The notes under the pieces were generated by a model. That model saw only the letters and a list, made by a program, of their open reading frames with translations. It did no database searches and was not told where the DNA came from. Below are positions 45,636 through 57,639 of a DNA stretch of 64,000 bases, piece by piece. The position numbers were made by a program, and so were the translations under genes. The number at the start of each line of letters is the position of its first letter. The stretch's first letter is position 1. The DNA comes from Hyparrhenia diplandra (taxonomy: Eukaryota; Streptophyta; Magnoliopsida; Poales; Poaceae), in NCBI GenBank assembly GCA_015847255.1, contig JADLZK010013206.1:186001-250000 (forward strand). The letters are read 5' to 3'.

Positions 45636-46469
45636 TAAAATGAAGAATAAAAGAGAACCTACAGGGTGCAGCTTTCCTCGACAAGGGCGAAATGGAAGCC
45701 TAGAAAGCCCATCTTCACGTGGCTACAGCCGTGTGCACACCCAACAAAGACAGCCTTGTCAATTTCCATGGTTATTAATTAGATACTCTTGATACTAAAA
45801 ATATAAATTATTTAAATTTTCTTAGAGAGTCAAACTTTTACAGTTGGACCAAAATTATAAAAATATAAATATTTATAATATCAAATAGATATATTGTAAA
45901 ACTATTTTCTCTGTCCCAAAGATACAAAGACGTTTCGGCACTAGATCGGTCCTAGTTCACCCATTCATCCATGAATGTAGACGCAACTACGCTCCTTTTT
46001 CATGAAATTTTGACTGGACCTCGTTGAATGCTCAGACGTCTTTAAAAGTGGGCTAGAGAGAGTATTTATTTAGTATCATAAATGTTATTATTTTATTATA
46101 TAAATTTGGTCAAAGTTGATATTCTTTTCACTCTAGAAAAAATGAAATGACTTAGAATTTAGGAGGGAGCAGCTATTAACTAACTATTTTCTTTGTCCCA
46201 AAATAAATACACATTTCACTTCTTGAGAAGTCAAACCTTTTAAAGTTTGACCAAAAATTTAGAAAAATAATATTAATGTTTTATATTTTTAAATAGTTTT
46301 ATTATGAATATGAAAATATAGTTTTCGGTTTTTTGTGAAGCGGCTAGTAAATTTGATCAATTGACGCACTACTAATAAAAAACAATGGTAGCATCCAAAG
46401 CACACGAGGAATTATATATACCGGTTTAGGACAGAGCCCTATGTCTAGTCTTAGAGTTGATTGAGTGCG
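45636..46469. repeat. Overlapping Stowaway-like remnants
   Basis: Several half-elements follow one another: GATACTCTTGATACT at about 45782, CTATTTTCTCTGTCCCAAAG at about 45904, its partner near 46040-46060, and ACTATTTTCTTTGTCCCAAA at about 46183. Their shared AGAGTCAAAC...TTGACCAAA interior is that of grass Stowaways. Boundaries are too eroded to place exactly. No gene is seen. Confidence 0.5.
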
Positions 46470-46962
46470 TGTCATGACCCAGAAATAGGGCCCGGAAGGA
46501 CAGGTCCGCCCAGGCCCGTGGAGCCTGGCGCCGCCCCGGGCTCGCACGCCTCCGCCCCGCCTCTCCTCCCTTTCGCGGATTCTTCGGCAATTAATGCGGG
46601 AATAAAGGAGGAAAATATCTAGGATTATCTTTAGGCGTTTTTTGGTGTGCAAGGGGATATCTCATCTATAAGGGAGACCCTTATTAGGAAATAAATAAAT
46701 AGGATATGCTTGTAAAAGGTGTTCCAATCTATAAGGAAACCTTTAGAGAGATTGCTTGAGATACAAGTCCCACTAGTCGGGCTATAAAAGTAAGGGGTCT
46801 GTAATCTTTCAGTGGTAACAAGCAAATAAAGAAATTTTATCCCAATCTCCTCGCTCCTCCTCTCCTCCTTCACAGCGTCCCCACCCCCCTGCCCGCCGCT
46901 GGCGCCCTCCACCGCGCCCCCTCCAGCCGCCCCCTCCACCGCCCCGCCGCGCCGCATGGCCG

Positions 46963-48772
46963 AAAAGGTCCTAAATGGCTAGAGGGGGTTGAATAGCCTA
47001 ATAAAATTTCTACAAAATCACTAGAGCAACTTGTTAGTAAATAACAAAGCGTAAATGCGTTTGCTCTAGCTCTACTTGTCAAGCAAGCCTCCTATCGACA
47101 ATTCTAGTTGCTATAGTCTCTAATTCACACTCAAGGGCTAAGTCGCTACTTTATCACTAGGTGAACAAACTATATTACTCTAGCAACTAAGCAAGACTAC
47201 ACAAACTACACAAGCACAATATATATATCAAAGTAATGCAAGTGTGTAGAAGTGATATACCACAATGTCGAGGCTAGTCAATCTAATCACCGGGAATGTT
47301 GTCACAATATGAATAATGAATCCGAAAGCCAAGAGACAACAATCACAATGGAGAGACACGAAGATTTAACCCGAAGTTCACTTGAGCACGTCAAGCTACG
47401 TCTCCGTTATGTCGACCTTCTCACGTGTGGGTCAAGGTGGAGCTCACTCCAAGCCAAATGCCTTTAGGCTTCTTGAACCCGAAGCAAATGAGAGGTACTC
47501 ACCGACACGAGCAATGTATTATCTTGCAATTCGTCGTCCCGACGAGGATGCACGGTCCTCTCACAAATCACCGGAGGTGGCCAAGAACATTCACTTTCTC
47601 TTGCCAACGCCTCCACCAATCACCAAGCCGGCTAGGAGTGGTGCTCTCCAAGAGCAACAAGAAAACCACCGGCTCACAACAATCCCCAAGTGCCACTAGA
47701 TGTAAAGATCAAAGCAAAGTGCACTTGAATCACCTCAACTCACTAGAATGGATGCTCTCAAGCAAAGGAGTGAGGAGGAGGATGAGTGCTCAGCTCTAGA
47801 GGTGTTAGGATTGATTCAAAATGACCAAGAGACCTCCCATGGCCGGCCAAAGTAGTATTTATAGCCAACCCCCTCGAAATAGAGCCGTTACTTTCAAACA
47901 CATCGAAAACCGGTATAGCGCCGGACGCGCCAGCGCGCCGTGCCAACCAAGACTGGGCATCGCGGCGACACAACGCGCCGCCGGACGCGCCAGCGCAAAA
48001 CGCCAGACGCGTCCGCCGCGCCGCCCGGCGACCTCCCGTGACATACTCTCTCGGACCAGCCCGGGCGCGGCGCCGACGCCCAGCGAAGCGTCAGCGCCGC
48101 GGCAATCGAATCCCGCCGATGCCTCGCGTGTAGCGCCGGACGCGGGACTCATCGAGCCTCGCCGTCGGCGTGAGGCGCCGGACGCGTCAGCGCCCCGGGC
48201 CAGCCCCTCAACACTGCGCGGCCGGACGCCGCCAGCGCCACGCCGGCCGCGTCAAGCGCAGGTCACTTTGCGCTGAGGTTTCTAATTTTGCGTCGGATCG
48301 ATTTTGTTCCAACTTCTGTCACTTGTCTAATGTTACCAACACGTCGAAGAACACCCCGACCACTGTGTTAGCATTTTCAAAACATTTTTCACCAAGTACG
48401 GAGTTAGCTCTCTAGGTTAGAATGCATGCAAATGATTTTGAACCTAGAGGCACATGAGGACCGATATGTACGATAGTTTTCCCCTCTTTATAGTACGGCT
48501 TATCGATCCTACAATCACTCACACCCTCTATGGTGTCTTGAGTGTGAAATCAAAATGGCCCTATGATATACCTTTGCCTTGAGCCCATTTTGATCCTCGA
48601 AACATGCCATGTCATGCACTTGATCAATATTTGGATCATCTCGACCCATCCACCATGACCACCATGCACAATCCTCGGCTTGACCAATCTCCAACTAAAT
48701 CAATACTTAGCATAGAGAGATTAGTCCTAAGGATGTCATCAATTAGCCAAAACCAATCTAGAGATCTTTAGC
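46963..48772 (-). mobile_element. Solo LTR, Copia (SIRE-like) type, inserted in Gypsy LTR
   Basis: GGCCG at 46958-46962 and 48773-48777 flanks the 1810 bp as a 5-bp target duplication, and the Gypsy LTR continues across it when compared with the copy at 59937. On the minus strand it opens with GATTGGTTTTGGCTAATTGATGAC and closes with CTATTCAACCCCCTCTAGCC, words I know from large Copia-type LTRs of grasses, though the terminal TG and CA have decayed. A GC-rich part with GCGCCGGACGCG repeats lies at about 47915-48250. No coding region is supported; overlapping open frames in the GC-rich part are composition artefacts. Confidence 0.65.
47915..48255. repeat. GCGCCGGACGCG-type repeat cluster in solo LTR
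   Basis: Words of the form GCGCCGGACGCGYCAGCGC recur at least six times (near 47919, 47980, 48000, 48133, 48172, 48218), giving a sharp GC-rich island in otherwise AT-rich DNA. Similar CCGGAC-repeat tracts occur in the LTRs of maize Copia elements. Confidence 0.65.
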
Positions 48773-48906
48773 GGCCGCCGCCCACGCCACCGCCCCTCCT
48801 CCTTCCTCTCTCGCCGGCGTCGATCACCAATCGTGTCGTTCCGGCCCTAATCTAGCTAGCGTTCTCGCGGCTAGTATCCGAAGACCACTACGATCCACCC
48901 ACCACC

Positions 48907-49980
48907 ATGGACGAGTCGAAGAAGTCGGGCCGAAGAACTTAGGGGAACAGTTCGCCAAATTCGACAGCAGGATGGACACGATCGAGAATAAACTTTCGAT
49001 CCTCTCCGGCGATGATCCAGCAGCCCTCAAGCGCCGTCAACAACTTCACGAAGCCGATCTTGAGATGAAGACGCTGTTAGAGACGGCAGCCCGCGACTTC
49101 ATCAAGAAGCGGATCGATGACAAGCGTAACCTCGGATGATCAAGTCACCGCGGCCCGATCCGAGAAACCGATGAAGGGCTACCCGGGGCCGAAGCCCACG
49201 CCCGATAGGGGCGCCGCCAACAACGGGCGCATGTGCCGCCCCCAGCCCCCTCCGCCCGAACACCTTCCTGTGTCTCGCTCCTTGCTTGCACAAGCTGTCC
49301 TTCCCCACCTATGATGGCAATGAGGATCCCCTTCCGTGGATCAACCGGCCGCGAGCAATTCTTCGAGGGACAAGGTACGCCAAAGAAATGAACAAGTCTG
49401 GTATGCTTCCTATCATCTCACGTGGGGAGCCAAAGAGTGGTACATGAGGTCGTCCCCAGGAGAAACCGGTGGCGATTGGGCAAGTTTCGCCAAGACATCA
49501 ACCAGCGCCGGCCCGGTGAGCGGCGGAATCCGCCCGGGTGAGCCGGCATCACCGAGGAAGACAAGCACCGTCGATGAGTACACGGCGCAGTTCCGGGCGA
49601 CGCATGGCACGTGCGTGCCACCTCGACGACCAGCCAAAGGTGAACATTTACACAACAAGGCTTGGGCGAACCGCTCAAGACCGGGACGTCGAGATGCAGA
49701 AATCCCAAGGACATGGAGGCCGCCATGTCTCGCCAGGCGTACGGCGACGCCTTGCCATCCTCTACAACACCGCAAGCCAAGACAGCAAGGACCAGGGCGC
49801 CCGTGCACGTGGCCCCGCTGGCCGCCCCCCCAGCGCCCTCCTCTTCGACAACACCCGGAGCCGACGGCCGTTCAGCGCCGACACCGGAGGAGATGACGGA
49901 ACAACGCAAGGCGGGGGATCGCTTTTAACCGTGACGAGCCATTTACACGGGTCACAAGTGTAAGCACCTCTTCGACATCA
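48907..49980 (+). pseudogene. Gypsy gag, broken
   Basis: The ATG at 48907 (MDESKKSG) stops early. Shifted frames give the gag N-terminus (KFDSRMDTIENKLSIL), then SFPTYDGNEDPLPWINR, EQFFEGQGTPK and VWYASYHLTWGAKEWYMR at about 49290-49450, the signature of the retrotransposon gag domain (PF03732). Near 49915-49975 the frame yields FNRDEPFTR followed by HKCKHLF, a nucleocapsid zinc-knuckle remnant with a cysteine lost. Gag forms the particle that holds the element RNA. At least four frameshifts are present. Confidence 0.65.
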
Positions 49981-50086
49981 CGATCCTCAACGACTACACC
50001 GACGACTCGGCGAGCGTCTCAGCGGCGGGCGTCAAGAGGAGCCAGCCCGACTGAAAGTCCTCTTCGGGGACCCCCGACTCAGATGC

Positions 50087-50450
50087 GTGGTGCTCATTCT
50101 CTATACCTCGCGTCGGTATGATCTCGAACACGGTGTCAACATCATCGTCGACTCGGGAGCAACGCACAACTACATCGACCCTCGGCGTGGTGACCACGGC
50201 GGGCCTCGGACTCGGCCGGTGCGTGTGTTGATCACCACCGGCACCGGCGCCACATCCACATGCCGGGCTGCCACCTTCGACGCGTCGCCTCGGCGCCCGG
50301 ACGCCGACATCGACGCCTACGTCATGCCATTGGGCAACGACGTCGACGTCATCCTTGGCATGCCTTGGGGGCAAGCTTGGGACGAGTGGCGTGGGACCGC
50401 GACACATGAGCTGCGGTACTACCGCGGCGGCCGCCCGAGCACGTTCACGT
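50087..50450 (+). pseudogene. Gypsy aspartic protease, partial
   Basis: The frame from 50087 includes NIIVDSGATHNYIDP (about 50135-50180), the catalytic aspartate motif of a retroelement protease, and later DVDVILGMPW (about 50340-50370), which matches the conserved GYDVVLGxxWL block near its end. It would release gag and pol products. The sequence after about 50400 does not follow any pol domain that I recognise. Confidence 0.65.
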
Positions 50451-51461
50451 TGGCTCCACCTCCTCGGCCCGGGGAGGCGCGCGATGGCCCCGCCCGCCAA
50501 AGTCGCATCTTCGCCGACTCGGGACACTTCCCCCTCTTTGGGAAACGCGTTCGAGGCATGCGACTGCCTTGGACCTCTACGACACGTCCACGGGCGTGCT
50601 CGTCAGCGCCTCGGAGGCGACATTGGAGGACCAAAGGCACCACGCCGGATCGCCCTCGACGTCACCATGGGCGACGCCGCACCGTAAAGATGGACGCCGA
50701 GGATGGCCTCCTCCTTCGATGGCCGCTTCTACCTTCGGGCTTCTTCCTCCGCTTCAGGACTGCTTGGAGGTTTTGCTTCAAGGCGGAGTTCGGATCTAAC
50801 CTCCTCGCCTTGGGAGCCTACACAACAGAGCCAATTACGGTACCGCACCGACCGCCATCTTGTTGGGCGGCATGTGGCCGAGGCACCACCACGTCCGCCC
50901 CAAAGGGTCGTCTTCCTCGACGGCATGGATCGCCTCTTCCTCACCGTCGACAACGTCCCATCAGCTACGATGCGAGAGAGGGCCCACCACGGCTCTCGCA
51001 ATCTACGTTCGACGTTGGCTCCTTCATACGGTCACGATGTTGAACTTGGTCGCCACTCCCCTACTCGCCGCGACATCACCATCCGGGCGCCTCCTTCCGC
51101 TCTTCGCCAACGCTCCTCCCAACTGGCGTTTCTTGTTCTTGGAGAGCCCACCCCCGCGACATGGTGCATCGGCACCTTGAGGTGGGCGTTCAAGGGAGCT
51201 CCCGCTGCGGCCCGTCGACAGAGACATCATCATGGCGAGGGACGTCTTTGTCCACCGGTACATCTACCACGGCTACATCGGCAACCTTCACTACCTCGAA
51301 GTTTGCTCCTAAGCGAACCGGGGAGAACATGATCCTCGGGAACCCGGTGGAAGGGAGATCGGCATCTTGCAGGTTGAGCTCATCATGCCAGAGGGTAGGT
51401 GACCTCCACCCCAGGTGTGACCGAATGGACTTTCATCCAGCGAGGACGCCGCCGGCCGGAG
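50450..51461 (+). other. Non-pol internal region of the Gypsy element
   Basis: Overlapping open frames in all phases (for example 50703-51332 on plus) reflect high GC content. None carries reverse transcriptase (no YxDD), RNase H or integrase motifs. One frame reads DVFVHRYIYHGYIGNLHYLE near 51240-51300, which I do not recognise. The region ends at the purine tract before 51481. Confidence 0.45.
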
Positions 51462-51480
51462 AAGGCTGGGGGGAGGGAGA
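51462..51480 (+). promoter_or_regulatory. Polypurine tract of the gag-protease Gypsy element
   Basis: GAAGGCTGGGGGGAGGGAGA-like purine run directly precedes TGTCATGACCCAGAAA at 51481, the start shared with the 5' LTR. Confidence 0.7.
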
Positions 51481-52940
51481 TGTCATGACCCAGAAACTAG
51501 GGGAATCCCACCAAGCGTTCTTTGCGGGAATTAAAAAATGCAATGATCATAAGGGAAATTTTCATGATATCATGTCCGCATGATAGGGATATATGAGCTT
51601 ATTACGAGATAGTTGAAATAATAGTGTATTGAGTCTACACAGTTATTTTTTAAGACCAACGTCGCGAAGGTTCGTAACCCGAGTATAACCCAAAAAATTA
51701 TTAAGATCGCATAAATGTATGGTGCGGCATTTTTAAAGAAGGGCACATAATTGTTTATTTGACTAAGTCCTTGGCAGCCTAACATAATTCCTCCCTGGTT
51801 CGTTCGTCATGCCCGATGTTGAGAGCAACCTGCAATAGTTAAATGTATTAGTAGTGAGTACAATATAGATATCAGATATTGATTTTTATTGATTATTTCG
51901 TGTTTTGCTGATTCTAATAAATTATTAAGTACCTCTCAATGTGTCTTTTTTGTTGTTTTCCTTGCGGATCAACTGTAGCCTCTTGGTTAAGGTCTAACCT
52001 TCGCTTTGCCTGTAGGTTGCTGCAGAATACATTAAATGTAAATATGCTATAGATTTGTATATTAGGTTGATCATCTCGTATTAGTAAACAATAATTAACT
52101 GTACATTTATTTTATAACTTATAGGTAGATCTAACCATCGCTATGGAATGTAAGTGATGTCGTTTGTAAATGACTAAATGGGTGAACAATAAGGGGTTCG
52201 TTGTGGACATGATTAAGGTTGTATATCTGGGAAGATGGACTGCTTTGTTTGCTTCAATATGTACGTTTCATATGAAAGAGAATTTTTTCTTACTATCAAC
52301 AAATTGCAGACACCTATAAATGCAAGCAGACTGCATGCAGATGCTAGAATAACCACATGGATGTTAGCAGAACACCAGATGGATACAATCATGAAAGAGG
52401 ATGATGAGTAAAGTTGAATGATGAGTCCTAGCTTAACACAAATCAAGGCGCAAACTGTGTTTAGCACATTGTGATTGCCAAAAACAGAAAAAAGTGTGCT
52501 TATTGTACCTCAATCAATCTGTAATGAACTCGCGGTGCTCAGCCTTGCATTCAGAAGAAAAAAAAAAAATCTAAGAAGATCATTTTGTAGATGAGTATTA
52601 GTAAAATGGGTGGCCATCGAAGCTTTTGTTCGGGCAGGACCTCATAGAGAACAATAGCAAGCACTTTCATTGTTTTGACCTGGAAAGAAAGGGAAAAAAA
52701 AAAAACGACACCTAAATCCTTTTTTTAGTAAACCATTAAGCTACACTATCATTGTTTTGACCCTCATTTGCGTAGATCAAGAAATCTGTGGACCTCTCTA
52801 ATCTAAGATTATTCCATATTTAATCTGCTAAGTTACGAATTGTACCATATGATAAGCAAAGGAAAGAAAGGTTCAGAACCCAACCAATGGCATAATCAAA
52901 TCGGTGTCAGGTTTTATATATACTTAAATGGTAATCTCAT
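51481..52940. other. 3' LTR remnant, then unassigned AT-rich DNA
   Basis: After the first 16 bases shared with the 5' LTR, similarity is weak (only GCGGGAATTAA...AATGC-like words) and soon lost, so the 3' LTR is either truncated or from a diverged relative. From about 51780 onward the sequence is AT-rich with no recognisable gene or repeat. Confidence 0.4.
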
Positions 52941-53240
52941 TTCACAAACCTTGAATGTGTAGCAGGCCTAGAGCTGTAACCACACACAGATGAAGAGCAG
53001 CTTCGCGTTTGTCCACAACCAGCTAGCAAACAGGCAGAGGCGATGTGAGCAGGGCATCCTGGGGCGGTGTTGGTCCGTACCCACTTCCTTCGCCTGCACA
53101 AAAGAATCAAAATCCACAAAAGTTGGAGTCCAAATCCACCCACACGAAACCCTAGAACATGAAAGGCACCCAAATTTTGTCACCTCGACCCGATCTGCGT
53201 GGCGTCGGTCCCCCGCGGCTCTAGCGCTAGCATTCAACTC
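52941..53240 (-). other. Possible 5' exon or promoter of an unidentified gene
   Basis: A moderately GC-rich patch contains an AAACCCTAG word (53149-53157) and a purine/pyrimidine pattern like grass 5' leaders. The longest minus frame (52968-53237) starts MNASARAAGDRRHADRVEV and shows no known domain. It lies next to one copy of a duplicated block (53380-53650), and the other copy at 57640-57885 also adjoins a GC-rich patch. Confidence 0.3.
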
Positions 53241-53379
53241 ATAGCAGAGTGCATAGTCATTTTGGAGAGGTATTTAGATGTAGTGTCATGATGTTGTGAC
53301 AAAGAAGCGCAAAGTAGTAGTGCAAGAATATTGGCTGAGTTGGCAGAATGAAACAAAAGGATTTGCTCTATAACGTAAG

Positions 53380-53650
53380 TGTAGCGGGCTGTAGTAGCAC
53401 ATTCCTCTTATCAGTTCGCAGTGTATGGCAGCTGTACATTTTGTTCAATGAAAGAAAATGAATTTTACTTTGCGCAGCAGCAATATACTTCAATAATTGT
53501 AGAAGAATGATATCCAAACCAATTAAGGAAATGTCCAAATTAATCTGGAGAGGAGAGGGACTCTGTAAATCATGGCATTCTTCATAATATGGACTGAATA
53601 TAACTTGAGATTCATGTAATTAGAACATTAGGCCCTTTGGGCACCCTATC
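53380..53650. repeat. Duplicated block, copy 1
   Basis: This block shares with 57640-57885, in the same orientation, the ordered words TTATCAG-TTCGCAGTG, AATTGTAGAAGAATRATATCC, AAACCA, GGAGAGG, CTGTAAATC, TGGCATTCTTCATAA and ATGGACTGA-TATAACTT. By eye the copies are about 80 percent identical. Confidence 0.75.
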
Positions 53651-56600
53651 ATGACCCCGAAAAACAGGGTTATAGTTTTGCTCAATATATCAGCAATCTT
53701 AATTGAATACAACACATGACACAAAAATAGAATCTGGTATAGATACATGAACTTTTTTTTTACATATTTACACACTTTTTTTGGCTTAATAAGATTATAG
53801 AACCCTTTAGCATTAAAGCAACACTATATACGTGTATATACCAAGTCTGCATTTGTATTTTGAAGTCCATCCGCATGATGTCCACATCCATGCTCTATGC
53901 AAACACCCAGAAAGGGATGATTATTTTTTTTCCTACAGGATGAAAAGATAATTGCAGTATTCCTAAGTTAGCAAGAAGAAGAATATATCAACGGGAAACA
54001 ACATTTGTCCAACCAGGCCACAAAAATCGTCTAGCATAAGGGAGGATAGCATGCTTCCAGTCTTCCACCTAACAAAACATTTTGTCGCTGAAGCATGCAC
54101 CACACGTTGACATCAAACTGTAGAAAAAGATATCAAACTTGTATCAACAAAGGGAATTCACGAGGCTGCTAAGTATTCAATTGGGTTGTGGAGGTGTGAC
54201 ACTATCTCGTCGGAGGTCTTCAGTCATGAAAGAAAAAAAAAAATCATAACAGAAAAAAAAACAGAACAGATAAGCAGTATTGAGTAAAGGTATATGCAGT
54301 TTGATGCCAACACATTGAGAGGAAATAAAAAAAAACAGACATGACATCAACATAAACCCACCGACATTATCAAGGCGGTATAAATATACATGCAAATTAC
54401 CCATCTTATTATTATCATAACTGAAAAACAGTACTGCATAAAGGTCGATAAACCATAACAACTCTATGCATAGCCAATCAAAGCAGCATCATCTATCTAT
54501 TAACTAAAATTCTTTCATGCTGCTCTGCAAGGTCACAGAGCATGCGTGAGCATGCCTTATCCAAGGTAGCCATGTAGCTAGCTATTTTTTTTTTTTTGAG
54601 GAAACGCTATGAATTAAATTTCCTTGGCATAACAGAAAACTATGAATCAGCCAGCCTAACACTACAGTAACAATGCGGACTGTTTCCAATGCTATTCAGC
54701 CACTGCAATCAAAATGTCTCTGTGAGAGGTTCTGGATGATAATGGCTTGACAGAGACACTGGTTCCACGGCTAACAAGGATAGCGTCACAACAATTACAG
54801 TCCATGGCACTGCTTTCTGATGTCAGTTGCAATGAGCAGCCTGACCAGCGCCTATCTCATTTCAGCATCGGCCAGAGTCTATACAGTCAAGTCTTATCTG
54901 GAAAAGCGCAGCACCACCCAGAGTTAAACTCTTCATGTGGCTGTTGTGTCAAAAAGAATTCAGTGCTGAACCAACTCACAGAAGCAGGGAATTGTGACCC
55001 ACGCAACATGTGAAGTCAAGTGTGCTTGCTTTTTCAAACGGCAATCGGCAATTGCACATGTCACAACATGAGTTGGGGTCAGGTTCAGTCATCTTGTAAC
55101 AATCTGATATATGTGTTGCAAAAGGCATATATGTAAAATGTAAAATGAAACACCAAGCATGCCGTTTTTGGGGCATAAGCAATACAATCAGGTGGAGAAA
55201 TTTCTTACCCCGTTGACTTAAGAAAACATGGAACTCAATCTAAACAACAAAGTACTACCAAGACTGATGCCCTCATGTCCCATAAAAATCCACTTTGAAT
55301 ACAAAATAATGGTTTTGAACCCATCAGAAAACCAATCAGCAAACATTTACAGAAAATAAAAACTACAAATAGGCCAATATGTGAGACTGAAATTAAAACA
55401 CACAAGTATCAAAGGCATACAACATTACGACCACCATAAGCACAGACAGTGGACAGTGGACTTACAGCTAAAACACCTCACAATGGTACATGGGAAAACA
55501 AGCAGCAGTTTAGACGTCTACAGAACAACACCAGAGCCTGCAGCCTTCTCTACAAGATACATAAGCACAATGATATGAGATTCTGCTGTCATACTGTCAT
55601 ACAGGCATGGAATATCAAATAAAAATTGAGGATATTTAGTAAGCTAATCCTTGAACCAATGGCCAGGAGTCTTTTTTTTTTTTTTCATATAAATTCTGCC
55701 TCGTGTGATTCTGTAAGGAGCCTGTGCCTACTGTAGGACTTCAATATTAAAATCAAATACCTACTGTGAATCATAGAGCCATAGACTATTGTTAACAGAT
55801 TGCATGTATTTTTTTATACAGTTTGTTAGAGTTTCGATTGAAGCATTAAAAAAGATATGACAATGAATTTATAAAATCACAAGTAAAACAAAGTTTAGTG
55901 AATGTTGGTCAAACTCATTAGGAATTGATTTCGATTGGTGGACGAAAATTGTCACAGATTATTAGGATATAAAAACAGATATAAAAGGTTGTCTGGTTGC
56001 AAGTCCAATAGATGAAGGGCTTTCAAATTGTAGCCCATTTTTCCTGTCAACTTTCAGAGATTCTATTTCTATATATAGTATAAAAAGAGGAAGTTAAAGC
56101 ATGAATGCCCTTCCTTTATATGAACCCCGGTAAAGTTTATTGTTCCAGAAGCAGACTGATTCAAAATCAAACATATATATGAATTTCGCAGATATGCATC
56201 CGGAAAACCCAGCAACAAATTAGAATGAAATGATTTTTTTTTTTTTGTTGGGTACAGCAATAAGACCAACAATATTTTAGCAATTACCTAATTTTTCATA
56301 AACACTTATAAACAGTCTACTGAAAGGATCATGAGATTATCAGACATACGCATATGTTTTTTCTCTTTTTCTATCGCTTGTACAGGAAAAAAAAAAATCT
56401 TCAGCAGTGAGCAAAGCTCAGTGTGAATAAATCCAGCAAGTAAATCAAACGACCTCTTTTCGCGGTGGGGAGTGGCAATTAGACCAGCAACATGTTAACT
56501 ACCTGAGTCTTCATAGACACTTATAAAAAGGTCTACCGAAAAGATCACCATACGTACACAGATGAAGTTTATACTGGTTTTACAGGAAGAAGGTAAGTTT

Positions 56601-56980
56601 CAGTAGCAAGCAAACTGAACCGTAAGTCAAGAAAGAGATGGCATACCTCCCCTCACGATGCACACAAGGCAGAATGTAAGATCTCCACGGCCTCAGTTCA
56701 CCGACACCATCTTCTGGGAAGTTCAGCTACAAGCACAACACAGAACGCCTGATCACACAACAAGGAACCTGCCCACCAACCAAGATCATCACAAGAGGGA
56801 ATAGGTAAGAACGCACATGAATCAAGCTAGAGTGTCTTCAGGTTGGGGAAGCTGACTATTAGCACTTACAAGCAGCAAGAATCAGGAAAAGGTGGGGCTT
56901 GCAACGGGTGGGGGGAGAGAGAGCGAATGCTTCAGTTGGCCGGGTAGATAAGGGAGGAACGACTCACCAGCAGAGGGGGC
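53651..56980. other. Unassigned AT-rich DNA
   Basis: No gene is recognised. T-runs occur at 54583-54597 and 55673-55684, and a plus frame at 54747-55013 (MTETLVPRLTRIASQQLQ) has no known domain or support. A sequence at 54580-54650 (T-run then GAGGAAACGCTATGAATTAA) looks like the 3' end of a reverse-oriented retroposon, but a target duplication is not evident. Confidence 0.35.
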
Positions 56981-57550
56981 CGCCCTCGATTTTCGAAGTC
57001 GAGATGGCAGGGCCGCCGTGCACTGTTCACCAGGTATAGCCCGTCAGTCGCAGAGGCATGGCCGGGCGCACGCGAGTATGGCGAGCGACGAGCGCCGTCC
57101 TTGTGAAGCCGGGCCCGGGGCAGGTAGACGCATATCCTCCTATCGGCTTCCCTATCTGCATCTGTCGCCTCCACGCCACACCAAATGCGCACCAGAGCCT
57201 GCCTATGGGGCCAAGCGGAGAAGGGCCCCATCCGTCATGCACGTGGCGAGGCTCACCGCTCTCCCAAACTGTAGAGCAGACATTGCGAAGCCAGGCAGGC
57301 GGCGCGGAGATGGGCGACTGGTCGACCGAACTCCCAGGCCACCCAGTCCTGCCAATGGGCCCAACGCAGCAGGGGGCCATCAATCATGGACGCCGAGGGG
57401 GGCAGGGGAGCGCGCTGAAGGGGGGGCGGCGGTGTGAGGAGGTGCGAGGCGAGGGAGAAGAACAGTACGCGCTGCGCCAAAGTTTGCGGCGTGTGGGGAC
57501 CGGGCTGTGGGCTGTTGCGGGCTTCCGCTGGTGGATGGCAAAGGTAAAAA
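56981..57550. promoter_or_regulatory. GC-rich promoter-like segment with GGGCC motifs
   Basis: The composition is GC-rich and contains ATGGGGCC (about 57205) and AATGGGCCCAAC (57354-57365), words common in promoters of grass housekeeping genes. Two related stretches about 150 bp apart (57200-57240 and 57348-57388) share CCTGCC-ATGGG, CCAA, GGCCCC/GGGCCA and ATC-TCATG-A. Open frames on both strands are low in complexity and unrelated to known domains. Which gene it drives, if any, is unclear. Confidence 0.35.
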
Positions 57551-57639
57551 AAAAAAAAAAAAGACCTGGACAGGTGTCGCGCTGTGAAGAGGCCACCAAG
57601 GCTCCGTTTCCTGAGAGAGCAGCAAGTTCGGGGACTTTT

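Larger units (their letters stand above)
46470..48865 (+). repeat. 5' LTR of the gag-protease Gypsy element, split
   Basis: The left piece runs 46470-46962 and the right piece from about 48773 to about 48865, where AATCTAGCTAGCGTTC ends the region shared with the copy at 59937-60470. A TATAAAAG box lies at 46783-46790. The stretch from ATTAATGCGGGAATAAAGG to ATTTTATCCCAATCTCC is nearly identical in the two copies. The exact 3' end is uncertain. Confidence 0.75.
46470..51480 (+). mobile_element. Non-autonomous Ty3/Gypsy element (gag-protease only)
   Basis: The LTR starts TGTCATGACCCAGAAA at 46470, and the same 16 bases start at 51481 just after a purine tract (GGGGGGAGGGAGA), so these mark the two LTR starts. 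The 5' LTR is split by a solo LTR (46963-48772). Gag and protease remnants occupy about 48907-50400, with a CX2C-like knuckle region and VDSGATHNYID. No reverse transcriptase or integrase motif appears before the purine tract, so the element depended on another for mobility. The gag type suggests the chromovirus group. The sequence after 51497 no longer matches the 5' LTR. Confidence 0.7.

Noticed and set aside
47821..48276. 151-codon plus frame with Ala/Arg/Pro repeats
   Set aside because: It is produced by the GCGCCGGACGCG repeat cluster within a solo LTR, and the opposite strand is open as well.
49336..51332. Several long overlapping frames on both strands
   Set aside because: They are shadows caused by high GC content around broken gag and protease; only pieces with gag or protease motifs were kept.
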